Source: Mucilaginibacter robiniae (GTDB lineage: Bacteria > Bacteroidota > Bacteroidia > Sphingobacteriales > Sphingobacteriaceae). Taken from it: 64,000 nucleotides of DNA. The notes beneath the pieces were generated by a model. It was not told the DNA's origin. It worked only from the letters and a program-made list of their open reading frames with translations, and ran no database searches. The DNA lies in assembly GCF_012849215.1 (NCBI RefSeq), contig NZ_CP051682.1, positions 2,542,001 to 2,606,000 on the forward strand, written 5' to 3'. A program made the position numbers and the translations under genes. Of this stretch, positions 37,016-46,705 are shown one piece after another (position 1 is the first letter of the stretch; every line of letters begins with the position of its first letter).

Positions 37016-39592
37016 CTAATTATTCAGCAACTTCTGCGCCCTGAATAAGTTATCGGCAGCCTGCAATAGCTTATCGCGCAACTTGGGGTTATAATCAGGA
37101 TGAGTTTGTAAAAAGCTGCGTACTACTTGTGCCGCCTGTTGATCTTGGTAATTGCTGAAAATAGCGCCCAACCATGATTGTGGGAAAAACACATCCCCAG
37201 TTCGTTGTATTTCTTCCAGCAGGTTTAAGCTTTCTGGTAAATACTTCTCAGAGGTGCTTTGCCGTAGCGGATGGTGCAGGTAACCTAAAGCAGCTACGAC
37301 CCAAGCTTCCTTGGCTCGGTTTTGCCGTTGTTTCAGGCTTTCAAAAAAGGCATCTCGTTCCTGTACGTTCAAGGATAGAGCAGGCATTAAAAACGCCAAG
37401 CGTTTTTTACGATCCTGATTGGTAATGCGGTTTTCTTGTCGTTGTAAAATATGCGTAACCGTATCGCTTTTTAGTGCTAATGACAAGGCTAGAGAAGTGT
37501 AATCATCTTCTGCCAGTTTCACCCCTTCGGGAGCTTGCTGGTGTTGCCAAATGTTATACAGGTTTTGACGAGCCTCAACACTTACAAATACATTCTGGTA
37601 AGCTCCAAATAGTATTTTTTTGTTGTTGGCTGCAGTTTGCTGCTGCATAGCGCTCCATAAAGCATGTTCCAGTTTAACTAACTGTGCTTGCCGATCGGCT
37701 GGACGGATGAACTCCCAGTAAATGGTACCTAAATAACCCGTTAGCAGGCGTAGGTTCATTTCATCTTTTTCCTGCGTTATGCCTTGGGTAAACAAGGTTA
37801 ATAGTTCTGTTGGTTTAAAGTAGCGTCCAGCCAGCATGTTTTCATAAGCAGCTATATAAGCCGTTGCCCTTTGTAGTGGATTTGGCAAACCGTACAACTG
37901 ACTTATTATGTTTTTATCTGTTGGAAACAATCCATAACCCATACCATCCGAGTTAAACAAAATGAAGTTAGGTTTAGCCATGCCTGAAGCAGTGGTTAAA
38001 CTTACCTGCGCCCCCGTCATGTTAACCGGAATAGTTTGATGATGATCAGCGTAAAACAGGGTAACTGTAAATGCCTGCGGCCATATACGCGGTTGCCCGG
38101 TTTCAGGATGTTGGGTAATGGTTAAGCGACTAATTTTATCACCTGCATAAATAAAGTCATAATCAAATACAGGCCGGCCAGGCTGGTTTACCCAAACTCT
38201 ATTCCATTCATATAAATCCGTTTGGGAGTGGCGGTTTAAAATAGTAATCAGGTCGTTCCAGGTCGCATTTTGATAAGCGTACTTTTTCAAGTATTCTTGT
38301 ATGCCTTGCTGAAAATTATCTTTACCCATCAGCCTTTCCAATTGCCGCATCATGATAGGGGCTTTGTGGTAGATGATGTTACCATACAAAGAACCTGCAT
38401 CCTGCAAATTATCCAGTTGCTGACGGATCGGGTTAGCACCTTCCGTACGGTCAACACCATAAGCTGTAGGATAATGGTCTTGCAAAAACTTCAGGTTAAA
38501 AGTTTCTGTACCCATCAGCTTTTCGGTTATCTTATCGGCCATGAAATTGGCGAATACCTCTTTCATCCATACATCATTAAACCATTGCATCGTCACTAAA
38601 TCGCCAAACCACATGTGTGCGGTTTCGTGCGAGATTAGATTAGAACGGGCAATTAGCCGGTCTTTAGTAGCACCATCATCCAAAAACAAGCTGGATGACT
38701 GATACTGCACCTCGCCCGGATGTTCCATGCCGCCAAACTGAAAATCGGGAATAGCCACAAAGCCTACTTTCTGAAACGGAAACGGGATATTAGTCCATTG
38801 TTCCAGAAAAGCAATAGCATCCTGATGCGCTTTAAATACCGAATCAACACTCAGCTTAATCTTTTTAGGATCGTTCTCCCGATATAAGAACTCAGCCTGC
38901 CGATGGCCAATAGTTTGTGCTACATCACTGTACTTACCCGCCGTAAAGGAGAATAAGTAAGTACTCAATTTATCAGAGTTGTTGAAATGGTAAACTGTTT
39001 GTGCACCTTGGGTTACCGAGTCTTTCTTGGTACCATTAGCCAAAACCCTCCAGCCTGTTGGCACACGTAATGTAAGCAGAAAGCGGGCTTTCAGGTCGGG
39101 CTGGTCAAAGCAGGGAAATACGGTTCGGGCACGATCGGGTACAAACAGGGCATACAAGTAATCGTCGTTACGGTTCAGAGAAGCATTACCAGCTGTAAAC
39201 TGGATAGCTATTTGGTTTTGTCCTGCATGCAAATACTGCTGACGAATCAGCAAGTGTTCAGCCTGTAACTCAACAGGAACTGATTTGCCATTAACAGTAA
39301 CGTTCTTTACATAATCGGGACTTTGTTTAAAATCTAATTGTAGAGGTTGGTTAAAGGGCTTTGCATTGAAGCTGATGCTTTCTGTAGCTGCAATGGCTTG
39401 GCTTTTTTCGGCAGGTATAATAAAATCAAGCGTGTATTGAATATCGCTGATTACCGAATGCCGGTACACTGCCAATGGGTAAGAAACGCCAGGTTCAACC
39501 GTAACAAATTTGCCTATTTGCTGGGCATGGCTCAAGCTACTCAGACCTATAAATAATAGGGTTTGGAAAAATGTCTTTACTGTACTTTTCAT
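37016..39592 (-). CDS. M1 family aminopeptidase, secreted
   Basis: 858 residues from the ATG at 39592, where a signal peptide begins (MKSTVKTFFQTLLFIGLSSLSHAQ). A frame open to 39739 is non-protein-like upstream of there. M1 landmarks: substrate-binding GGMEH at 287-291 and zinc site HETAH at 322-326 with the distal Glu345 in WMKEVF. The N-terminal saddle domain has YDYLYALFVPDRARTVFPCFDQPDLKA (core RTVFPCFDQPD), typical of the family. The helical C-terminal domain is complete. It cleaves N-terminal amino acids from peptides in the periplasm or outside. Confidence 0.95.
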   Translation of the reverse strand: MKSTVKTFFQTLLFIGLSSLSHAQQIGKFVTVEPGVSYPLAVYRHSVISDIQYTLDFIIPAEKSQAIAATESISFNAKPFNQPLQLDFKQSPDYVKNVTVNGKSVPVELQAEHLLIRQQYLHAGQNQIAIQFTAGNASLNRNDDYLYALFVPDRARTVFPCFDQPDLKARFLLTLRVPTGWRVLANGTKKDSVTQGAQTVYHFNNSDKLSTYLFSFTAGKYSDVAQTIGHRQAEFLYRENDPKKIKLSVDSVFKAHQDAIAFLEQWTNIPFPFQKVGFVAIPDFQFGGMEHPGEVQYQSSSLFLDDGATKDRLIARSNLISHETAHMWFGDLVTMQWFNDVWMKEVFANFMADKITEKLMGTETFNLKFLQDHYPTAYGVDRTEGANPIRQQLDNLQDAGSLYGNIIYHKAPIMMRQLERLMGKDNFQQGIQEYLKKYAYQNATWNDLITILNRHSQTDLYEWNRVWVNQPGRPVFDYDFIYAGDKISRLTITQHPETGQPRIWPQAFTVTLFYADHHQTIPVNMTGAQVSLTTASGMAKPNFILFNSDGMGYGLFPTDKNIISQLYGLPNPLQRATAYIAAYENMLAGRYFKPTELLTLFTQGITQEKDEMNLRLLTGYLGTIYWEFIRPADRQAQLVKLEHALWSAMQQQTAANNKKILFGAYQNVFVSVEARQNLYNIWQHQQAPEGVKLAEDDYTSLALSLALKSDTVTHILQRQENRITNQDRKKRLAFLMPALSLNVQERDAFFESLKQRQNRAKEAWVVAALGYLHHPLRQSTSEKYLPESLNLLEEIQRTGDVFFPQSWLGAIFSNYQDQQAAQVVRSFLQTHPDYNPKLRDKLLQAADNLFRAQKLLNN

Positions 39593-39882
39593 TGAAAGTT
39601 TAAGCATTGTCGTAGTAATATTATAGCTCCATGACCCATATGTAGCATTACTAACCCTGCTGCCTATGCCAGCCAAAGTTAACTCGCTTGGCTGTGTATC
39701 ACTAGCAACAATTTTGGTACGATTAGCTGTTATGAACATCTTATTTAATAATAAGGTGTTAAACTATAAATAATGCTGCAAATCGAAGAGTTTACTAGCC
39801 AAACTATTTGGACTTCGGATGATAAAATCGGACTAGCAAAATGAATTTCAAATAGTACAATTCAAAATAGTTATAAACAGGC

Positions 39883-39926
39883 AGGCCCAATTTATGCTGC
39901 CGGTTGAGCAGCTATAAATTGGGCCT
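39883..39926 (-). terminator. long hairpin downstream of the carboxylesterase gene
   Basis: Perfect 13-bp outer arms AGGCCCAATTTAT and ATAAATTGGGCCT (39883-39895, 39914-39926) plus a perfect inner 5-bp stem GCTGC/GCAGC with a 7-base loop. It lies 25 bases past the carboxylesterase stop. The T run on that strand is weak (GTTTATAACTATTTT), so termination is likely but not certain. Confidence 0.7.
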
Positions 39927-39950
39927 ACATAGCTCTATAGAACCATTAGC

Positions 39951-41576
39951 TTATTTTCTATATTCCTGATCTAAAAACAAATAGCGGTTGCGGGTATGAT
40001 CTGGTTCAAGGCGGCTGGTTACATTGATGTTCATCAACTTTATGCTACTGCCCTTAGTGTTAGGTTGCCACTGTGGTAAGCCTTTACCATTAGGGTTGCC
40101 GGTTTTAATAAAATTGGCAAAGTAATTTTCCATCGTGGCCGATACTTTATAATCATCGGCAGTCCAGGCATAAACTTTATTGGTAGCCAAGTTACCTAAA
40201 GCAAACTCAATTTCTGAAGCGTGGGAAGCACCGGTGAAGGTAGCCAGTGTTGGTTTAGGCGCAGTGTTATTGTTTTTGATTACTCCACCAGCTAAACCTG
40301 CTGTAGCATTACCCATTTCAGGCCGCATGGCTGGTCGGGGCTTTGAAAACAAATAACGATAAACCGGTTTGCCACTGGTTTCGCTTTGCAAATCAGTCCA
40401 CTTCCAGGTACTGTAAACAATAAAGCGGTCACTGGCCAGTTCAGTAGCCGATTTTAAAACTTCTTCGGTAGTATTACCGGGATATAGTTTCAACAACTCA
40501 TCCGCATGCTCAGGATACAGCTGTTTGATTTTTTGCGCATAATTTTCGGGTGTTGGCGTGGCTCCTTGCAGTACGGCCATATAGTTAATTTCGGCCGAGT
40601 TCCAGCCTGCCAGCAGAGGTACATGCGCCTGTTCGCCAGCCGCGAAAATATCAACCGGGGCTTTAGGTAAGAAATAGTTATCAATAGCCGCAGCAACTGC
40701 AAATGCACCGGGTTGAGAGGCTGCATCCAATAGCTGATCGGCTGGTATGGTCCGCAACTCAGCAATGGTTTTAGCATTTACTTTTCCGGCGAAAGCTACA
40801 CCTCTATTTTCGGCATCAGTTAGTGAAATAGCTGGAAGGGTGGGCTTAATCATCGCACCGCTTTCACCGATTGCACCTGCAATCAAATCTCTGGATAGAG
40901 GAGAGGCCATTTGTGCAAAAACAGAAATGGAACCGGCAGACTCGCCACCGATGGTAATTTTATCTGCATCGCCACCAAAAGCGGCAATGTTTTGCTTTAC
41001 CCAGCGTAGAGCCGCATTTTGGTCCAGCAAGCCGTAATTTCCTGAGGCATGGTAAGATGATTCTTTGGTTAGTTCAGGGTGAGCTAAAAAGCCAAATACG
41101 CCTAAGCGGTAATTTACCGTAACAGTTACTATGCCTTTACGGGCCAAACTGGCACCATCATAACGCGGCTCCGAACCATCGCCGGCTACAAAGCCGCCCC
41201 CGTAAAAGTACACCAGTACTGGCAACTTTTCATTGCCCGATTGAGCCGGTGTCCAAACGTTCAAGTATAGGCAGTCTTCATTAATGCCCGGCGCACGGAA
41301 GTTCATATCGCCAAACACATTCTTTTGCATGGCGCTAGGGCCAAAATGATCGGCTTTGCGTATGCCAGTCCAGTTTTTTACCGGCTGTGGCGCTACCCAG
41401 CGCAGTGGCCCAATTGGTGATTGTGCAAAAGGGACACCTTCAAAAATAGTCAGACCAGTATCGGCAACGCCTTCCAGCACTCCATTGGCTGTTTGCACCT
41501 TCTGGGTAGTGCGTATTTGTGCAAAGGTTATATTTGCTGTTAGCAAAGCCAGCAACATTAAATTTAGTTTTTTCAT
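39951..41576 (-). CDS. carboxylesterase (type B / COesterase family), secreted
   Basis: 541 residues with signal peptide MKKLNLMLLALLTANITFAQ. This is the alpha/beta hydrolase type-B carboxylesterase family: EDCLYLNVW at about 100-108, oxyanion GGG at 126-128 and nucleophile Ser213 in GGESAGS. The acid residue is in the region GWNSAEINY, and the catalytic His is probably in FTGASHASEIEF near the C terminus. Residues are placed by motif. It hydrolyses carboxylic esters; natural substrate unknown. It is monocistronic and ends before a strong hairpin. Confidence 0.92.
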   Translation of the reverse strand: MKKLNLMLLALLTANITFAQIRTTQKVQTANGVLEGVADTGLTIFEGVPFAQSPIGPLRWVAPQPVKNWTGIRKADHFGPSAMQKNVFGDMNFRAPGINEDCLYLNVWTPAQSGNEKLPVLVYFYGGGFVAGDGSEPRYDGASLARKGIVTVTVNYRLGVFGFLAHPELTKESSYHASGNYGLLDQNAALRWVKQNIAAFGGDADKITIGGESAGSISVFAQMASPLSRDLIAGAIGESGAMIKPTLPAISLTDAENRGVAFAGKVNAKTIAELRTIPADQLLDAASQPGAFAVAAAIDNYFLPKAPVDIFAAGEQAHVPLLAGWNSAEINYMAVLQGATPTPENYAQKIKQLYPEHADELLKLYPGNTTEEVLKSATELASDRFIVYSTWKWTDLQSETSGKPVYRYLFSKPRPAMRPEMGNATAGLAGGVIKNNNTAPKPTLATFTGASHASEIEFALGNLATNKVYAWTADDYKVSATMENYFANFIKTGNPNGKGLPQWQPNTKGSSIKLMNINVTSRLEPDHTRNRYLFLDQEYRK

Positions 41577-41810
41577 AAAGTAGGTTGTATAATTAAAGCC
41601 TGAAATTAGATAAAATATTCAGACCTATGCTACTGTAAATCTTGAAAAGCATTTGGTTTTAGGTGAGCCGGCACGTAGATAATGGTATAATTACTGCTAA
41701 GTAAAGCGTTAGAGGGAACTATGTTGGTGGTTAAGACCGTAAATGCCCGTATTGGTTGTTTTGTAAGCAGTTAAAACTTTTAGCTTAGAAATAAGCTTAT
41801 TCAGTACGTC

Positions 41811-42545
41811 ATGTTTGGATGGTTTAAAAAAAATAAAGAGGCAGAACCTTTGCCCAATTACGATTTCGTTTCGGTAGATATACACTCGCATGTTTTGCCT
41901 GGAATTGATGATGGCGCAGCTACCGTGGGAGATTCTATGCTGCTAATTGAGCGCATGGTAGCTATGGGTATCAAAAAAGTGATAGCCACACCTCATATTA
42001 TGGCTGATTATTTCCGGAACAATGCTGAAACTATTGGCAATGCTTTGCAGGTGCTTAAAGAACATGTTGCCCCAGTATATTCAGACTTGATTATTGAAGC
42101 CGCTGCCGAACATTACTTTGATGAGCACTTTTTAGATTTGATTGAAACCGATCAGCTGATGCTGATGAAGAATAAATATGTGCTGTTTGAATTTTCGTTC
42201 ACCAACCGGCCACCTAGCGTAGTACCTATTTTGCAGAAAATAACAGGTAAAGGCTTAACACCTATATTGGCACATCCTGAACGATACCCGTATTTGACTC
42301 TGGCTGAAGTAGTAGAAATGCGAGAATGGGGCTGCCTGATTCAGTTAAATACCATTTCATTAACTGGCTATTACGGCAAACAGGTTCGCCAAAGTGCAGA
42401 GAAGTTGGTCGATGCGGGGCTGATTGATTTCATCTCCAGCGATATGCATCACCTGAAGCATGCAGACGCTTTACAGCAAGCCTTAAAATTGCCGTATGTA
42501 AAGATGCTTTCCGAACGTGATTTAATGAACAAACAATTGCTGTAA
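41811..42545 (+). CDS. CpsB/CapC-type tyrosine-protein phosphatase (PHP fold)
   Basis: 244 residues. The metal-binding PHP signature is DIHSHVLPGIDDGA at residues 23-36, then IATPHIM, AAAEHYFDEHF, PILAHPERYPYL and ISSDMHH, together providing the His/Asp ligands of the trinuclear metal site. In Firmicutes this family (CpsB/YwqE) dephosphorylates the tyrosine kinase controlling capsule export. In Bacteroidota it is also found near exopolysaccharide genes. Here no kinase or polysaccharide cluster is adjacent, so its target is encoded elsewhere. No signal peptide; cytoplasmic. Confidence 0.92.
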   Translation: MFGWFKKNKEAEPLPNYDFVSVDIHSHVLPGIDDGAATVGDSMLLIERMVAMGIKKVIATPHIMADYFRNNAETIGNALQVLKEHVAPVYSDLIIEAAAEHYFDEHFLDLIETDQLMLMKNKYVLFEFSFTNRPPSVVPILQKITGKGLTPILAHPERYPYLTLAEVVEMREWGCLIQLNTISLTGYYGKQVRQSAEKLVDAGLIDFISSDMHHLKHADALQQALKLPYVKMLSERDLMNKQLL

Positions 42546-42607
42546 ACAGTAGAAGCAGTTACGTTTGATCTTAAGGCTTATCACTAATGCAATCTGCAAT
42601 CTATAGT

Positions 42608-43678
42608 TTAAAATAGGGTGGTTTGCCGCCCTGTTTTTGGTGTGAAAAGTGACAAATTGTAAGCTGGCATTTCGCGCCCTGCTAAAAAGCGTTTATGAGC
42701 GATATAATACAATTGATGTATCGATTCAGCTATTTGACCATCACCTACCATGCGGCGTCCAAATTCGCTATCGTTTAGCTGACCATCATGACATTCGCGT
42801 ATCTGGTTCAATACTTTTTCAGCCCGATCCGGAAAGGTTTTTTGCAGCCAATCGGTAAATAGTTCGGCAATGCTTCCATTCAGGCGCACCATGGTAAAGC
42901 CCGAATCAACAGCACCCCGGTTAGCGGCAGCTTTAATAATGTCGGGTATCTCATTACTGTTGAGTCCCGGAATAATAGGCGCAGTCATTACCCGTACCGG
43001 TATACCCTTTTCTGAAAGCTTTTGTATAGTAGTTAACCGGCCAATGGAAGTAACGGTACGTGGTTCCAGTTTTTGCCGTAACTGTTCATCCAGCGTAGTG
43101 ATAGATATATTCACGTGAACCAAGTTCATCTTGGCCAGTTCTGTCAGAATATCTATATCGCGCAGTACTAAGTTGTTTTTGGTGATGATGCTAACCGGAT
43201 GACGGTACTGTAAAAACAGCTTCAGCATTTTGCGGGTGAGTTCCAGCTCACGTTCTACCGGCTGGTAACAATCAGTATTGCCCGATAATACAATAGGTTC
43301 GGGTTTGTATTTGCGCTTGTTAAAATACGCTTCCAATAGTTCAGGCGCATTGCGCTTAACAATAATTTTTCGCTCAAAATCTAACCCAGCACTAAAGCCA
43401 TAATATTCATGGCTATTACGGGCATAGCAATACACGCAGCCATGTTCACAGCCCTGATAGGGGTTAATGGAATCGGTATGGGCTATATCCGGGCTTTTAC
43501 TTTTGCTAACAATATTGCGCGGCGTTTCTTCAAAAAAACGGGTTTTGCCGTTTTGCAGCAAAGGTTCGTCCAGCGCTTCAATATGCTGTGCTACATACTG
43601 ATTCTTCAGGTATTTGTTATGCGTATTTACCTGCGCTCCCCGTCCTTTGAAAAAATCCTGATTCGCCTCAAATGCCAT
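42608..43678 (-). CDS. PA0069 family radical SAM protein (SPL-like)
   Basis: 356 residues. The 4Fe-4S cluster motif is C77-x3-C81-x2-C84 in QGCEHGCVYCYAR, preceded by TDSINPYQG, the hallmark of the PA0069/SplB-like subgroup. Further conserved segments are VLSGNTDCYQPVE, ISITTLDEQLRQKLEPR and MTAPIIPGLNSNEIPDII. Proteins of this group are widespread and of unknown substrate; a DNA repair role is sometimes inferred from the resemblance to spore photoproduct lyase. Cytoplasmic, single gene. Confidence 0.93.
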   Translation of the reverse strand: MAFEANQDFFKGRGAQVNTHNKYLKNQYVAQHIEALDEPLLQNGKTRFFEETPRNIVSKSKSPDIAHTDSINPYQGCEHGCVYCYARNSHEYYGFSAGLDFERKIIVKRNAPELLEAYFNKRKYKPEPIVLSGNTDCYQPVERELELTRKMLKLFLQYRHPVSIITKNNLVLRDIDILTELAKMNLVHVNISITTLDEQLRQKLEPRTVTSIGRLTTIQKLSEKGIPVRVMTAPIIPGLNSNEIPDIIKAAANRGAVDSGFTMVRLNGSIAELFTDWLQKTFPDRAEKVLNQIRECHDGQLNDSEFGRRMVGDGQIAESIHQLYYIAHKRFLAGREMPAYNLSLFTPKTGRQTTLF

Positions 43679-43781
43679 ACAACAAATTTGCTAAATAATT
43701 TAGTAGGATGCTAAGGCAAAAAAATAATTTTACAATTGTACCCTGGGCTACACTAAAGAGCCGCAACGCAACTTGGCAACA

Positions 43782-44981
43782 TCATATGAAATTCAGACTT
43801 GAAAAATTTTGATTCAGTATCTGGCTGTTATTCACATTCAGCCATTTATCTAGCATTGTGGCATATACATTTCGAAAATCAATCTGATATTTTAAATCGC
43901 CGTTTTCCAAATTGGTTAAATCTGGAGCATCGTTATAAAACCCTGCTTTGGCCAGTTTTCCACCAAAAACAAATACGTTGTTAGCTGTACCGTGGTCGGT
44001 GCCGTTACTGGCATTTTGCTCTACACGGCGGCCAAATTCAGAAAAAGTCATCACCAGCGTATCATCCAGTTTTCCGGTTTGCTTCAAGTCTTTTATAAAA
44101 GCAGCTACAGCATCGGCATAAATTTTTAGCTGGCGGCCTTGCTGGTTTTGCTGATTAGTATGTGTATCAAACCCACTAAGCGATACATAATACACGCGGG
44201 TTTGCAAACCGGCATTAATAAACTTAGATACCGTTTTGAGCTGATTGGCAAACCCAGTACTCGGGTATTCAGCAGTAACCTTGTAAGTTTTAGAGGTATT
44301 CTGAATATAATCTGCCGAAGAGTAGGTTTCAATCATGGTTTTGTACAAATAACCTAAGTTGTCTTCGTTCAGGTGCTCGTTGTTGGGTTGGTGCACTAAA
44401 TCCTTAAAGAAAGGTTCGCGCGTGGTTTGCAGCAGTTTGTTAGGGTCCTGCACAGCAATACCTTTCATTTGGGTGCCTTTCATGGCTAATGATAAAGTAT
44501 CATCTACCTCAATAGCGGTGTAAGGGTTTGGACAACTTTGGCAATTAGCATCCAGGTAGCGGCCTACCCATCCGGTAGATAAAAACTGGTCGGCATTGCT
44601 GGCAGTTTGCCAAATATCCATCGACCGGAAATGCGAACGATCGGGATTGGGGTAGCCAACTGAATTAATAATGCTCATCCAACCCTGGTCATAAATTTCC
44701 TGCAAAGCCGCCAGGTTAGGGTTTAAGCCTTGTATATCGTTAAGCTTTACGATAACGGTGTTAGCAATGGCTAGCGTTTTGCGCTTTTGATAGTAAATGT
44801 CATTACCGTGAGGCACTATGGTATTCAGCCCATCATTACCACCCGAAAGCTGAATGATAACTAAGTTTTTATAACCCGTTAGCTCCGGCTTAGCCATTGC
44901 CTCAAAAGGCTTTAAGAATGAAGGTATTAAAAATGCACCCGATGCAAGGCTGCTACTTTTTATAAAAGCTCTTCTTTTCAT
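43782..44981 (-). CDS. DUF1501 domain protein, Tat-exported
   Basis: 399 residues from the ATG at 44981 (a TTG two codons earlier is less likely). The N terminus MKRRAFIKSSSLASGAFLIP resembles a Tat signal with a KRRxFIK twin-arginine motif. The DUF1501 core (alkaline phosphatase-like fold) has VIIQLSGGNDGLNTIVP, PNPDRSHFRSMDIWQTA, SLSGFDTHTNQ and TFSEFGRRVEQNASNGTDHGTA. It follows a DUF1800 gene, the usual partner of this family. Function is unproved; the pair is thought to act in envelope metabolism. Confidence 0.92.
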   Translation of the reverse strand: MKRRAFIKSSSLASGAFLIPSFLKPFEAMAKPELTGYKNLVIIQLSGGNDGLNTIVPHGNDIYYQKRKTLAIANTVIVKLNDIQGLNPNLAALQEIYDQGWMSIINSVGYPNPDRSHFRSMDIWQTASNADQFLSTGWVGRYLDANCQSCPNPYTAIEVDDTLSLAMKGTQMKGIAVQDPNKLLQTTREPFFKDLVHQPNNEHLNEDNLGYLYKTMIETYSSADYIQNTSKTYKVTAEYPSTGFANQLKTVSKFINAGLQTRVYYVSLSGFDTHTNQQNQQGRQLKIYADAVAAFIKDLKQTGKLDDTLVMTFSEFGRRVEQNASNGTDHGTANNVFVFGGKLAKAGFYNDAPDLTNLENGDLKYQIDFRNVYATMLDKWLNVNNSQILNQNFSSLNFI

Positions 44982-45007
44982 ATGCAAAGGTGTTTATGAA
45001 GGATGGA

Positions 45008-45090
45008 TTGGTAAATAGTAAATAGTAATTTGTGGATAGAAAATCTCAATCATTCACTATTCACTTGCTGACTACTCACCCTATCATTCA
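45008..45090. repeat. degenerate 7-base repeat / imperfect inverted repeat between the DUF1501 and DUF1800 genes
   Basis: The plus strand carries GTAAATAGTAAATAGTAA near 45011-45028. Further right, the minus strand carries AAGTGAATAGTGAATGATTG (about 45066-45047) and GGGTGAGTAGT (about 45081-45071). The units are variants of a seven-base AGTRAAT repeat, arranged as imperfect inverted arms (11 of 13 bases pair). Sequences of this kind are familiar as dispersed intergenic elements in Sphingobacteriaceae genomes; only one copy region is visible in this window. Confidence 0.4.
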
Positions 45091-45099
45091 ATGCTTATA

Positions 45100-46482
45100 T
45101 TAACATAACTGATATTCGGGTGTAGAAACCAGTTGAATTACCAACGTTTTAATATCTGGTGCATTATTAACCTCAGTAGTTACCCGAGCGTTCAATGGCG
45201 GTTCTAACAATAAACTAGCTATTTCCAAATGTGGGAACTGTAAAGGTATTTCCTGCAAAAAACGATTCCAGTCTGGTTGCGCCTGTACGCGGTTAATTAC
45301 ATTAAACTGTTGTTTTCGCTGTGAAGCTAAATAAGCTTCGTCATCAGGTGTAGCCTTGCCGGTAAAATCAATAACGCCGGCATTGAGTATGGTTGATGGT
45401 ATTTTGATGCGATACATCAAGGATGAACTATCAATCCAATTACGGCCACCTGGCCAGCCTGCTACATTGGGTGGTTTAAATAACACCTGCCCCAGCGTGC
45501 GTTGAAATTGCAACAAGACATCCAAGTTATCATACCGGATACCAAACTGTCGGTTTAAACCTACCAGCAACTCCACCGGCGATTTAATCAGGTTGCCAAT
45601 ATTCTGCGGTTCGTAAAACCAATCTGAAGTAAATACCAGTTCCAGCAAAGATTTAATTTCATAGCCTGAGCTGTAAAATAAATCAGCCATCTGCGCAATA
45701 TGGGTGTCGTTTGGTGTTTCGTTTACCAGATAGCAGTACAGCTTAGTGCTGATAAAAATAGCTGTTTGCTTATTTTGCAGAATAATATTGATGATATCTT
45801 CGCCACAAAAATCGGCTGTTTGGCCCATAAAAGTTTTGGTTCGGTTATCATGTGTACCTGTCCGAAAGCCATATTCGCCGGTTTTGCCATTGAAAGCCCA
45901 ACCCGTAAAGGCCCGTGCCGATTCTTTAATATCTTCCTCCGTATAATGGCCTCTACCTAAGGTAAACAGTTCCATCAGCTCCCGGGCAAAGTTCTCGTTA
46001 GGGTGGGCTTTAACATTTTGTTGATTGTTTAAAAACTGCAGCATAGCCGGCGTTTGTGATACTTCTAGTAGTAGCGTCTTGAAATTGCCTAAAGCATGAG
46101 TGCGTTGCACATTATTCAATTGCTGTTGGTAGTAAGCATTACCAATGTTGCAGGCAAAATGGTTGTGCCAAAACAAGGTCATCTTTTCGCGCAACTGATC
46201 CGTTGTGGTGCTAAGTTGCTGCATCCATGCCTTATTCAATGTTCTTTCCTGCTGGTTGCGCTTCTCCTGAAAAGCCCTGCGCTGATCTTCTGTTAAATCG
46301 GCTCTGGATTGTAAGTCCAGATTCTCTGTCAAAACATTTAAGGGCACAATGGGCTCAGAAACTGCAAAAAGCTTTTTAACCGCCTTTTTAACCGACCAGT
46401 TCTTACGCTGCAACAACTCGCCCATTGCTATGCCGAAGCCTCCCCGTGCATACAAATGTTTAATTTGCCTGGCGTTGTTCAT
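45100..46482 (-). CDS. DUF1800 domain protein
   Basis: 460 residues, start MNNARQIKHLYARGGFGIAMGEL. DUF1800 landmarks: MTLFWHNHFACNIG, NENFARELMELFTLGRGHYTEEDIKESARAFTGW (split), VELLVGLNRQFG, and PNVAGWPGGRNWIDSSSLMYRI. It lacks an obvious signal peptide, in contrast to its DUF1501 partner 118 bases downstream. The two families nearly always occur together in planctomycetes, proteobacteria and Bacteroidota, with no settled function. Confidence 0.93.
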   Translation of the reverse strand: MNNARQIKHLYARGGFGIAMGELLQRKNWSVKKAVKKLFAVSEPIVPLNVLTENLDLQSRADLTEDQRRAFQEKRNQQERTLNKAWMQQLSTTTDQLREKMTLFWHNHFACNIGNAYYQQQLNNVQRTHALGNFKTLLLEVSQTPAMLQFLNNQQNVKAHPNENFARELMELFTLGRGHYTEEDIKESARAFTGWAFNGKTGEYGFRTGTHDNRTKTFMGQTADFCGEDIINIILQNKQTAIFISTKLYCYLVNETPNDTHIAQMADLFYSSGYEIKSLLELVFTSDWFYEPQNIGNLIKSPVELLVGLNRQFGIRYDNLDVLLQFQRTLGQVLFKPPNVAGWPGGRNWIDSSSLMYRIKIPSTILNAGVIDFTGKATPDDEAYLASQRKQQFNVINRVQAQPDWNRFLQEIPLQFPHLEIASLLLEPPLNARVTTEVNNAPDIKTLVIQLVSTPEYQLC

Positions 46483-46705
46483 CTGGAACCCTCCTTTCGG
46501 TAATTACTATCAGACGTAAATAATCATCAATGGTTTATTGGAGTTTAACTTTTGATATAAAAAAATGCTATAGATTAAAATTAGTTGCTAATTAGTTATG
46601 TGTTTTTCTATGAGGTTATTGTTTTGGAGTAACGAAAATTATACAAAAAAGTGCGCAGTTGTGAGATGAAATGTTACTATTTTTATAGCACAGTAAACCT
46701 GTCAC

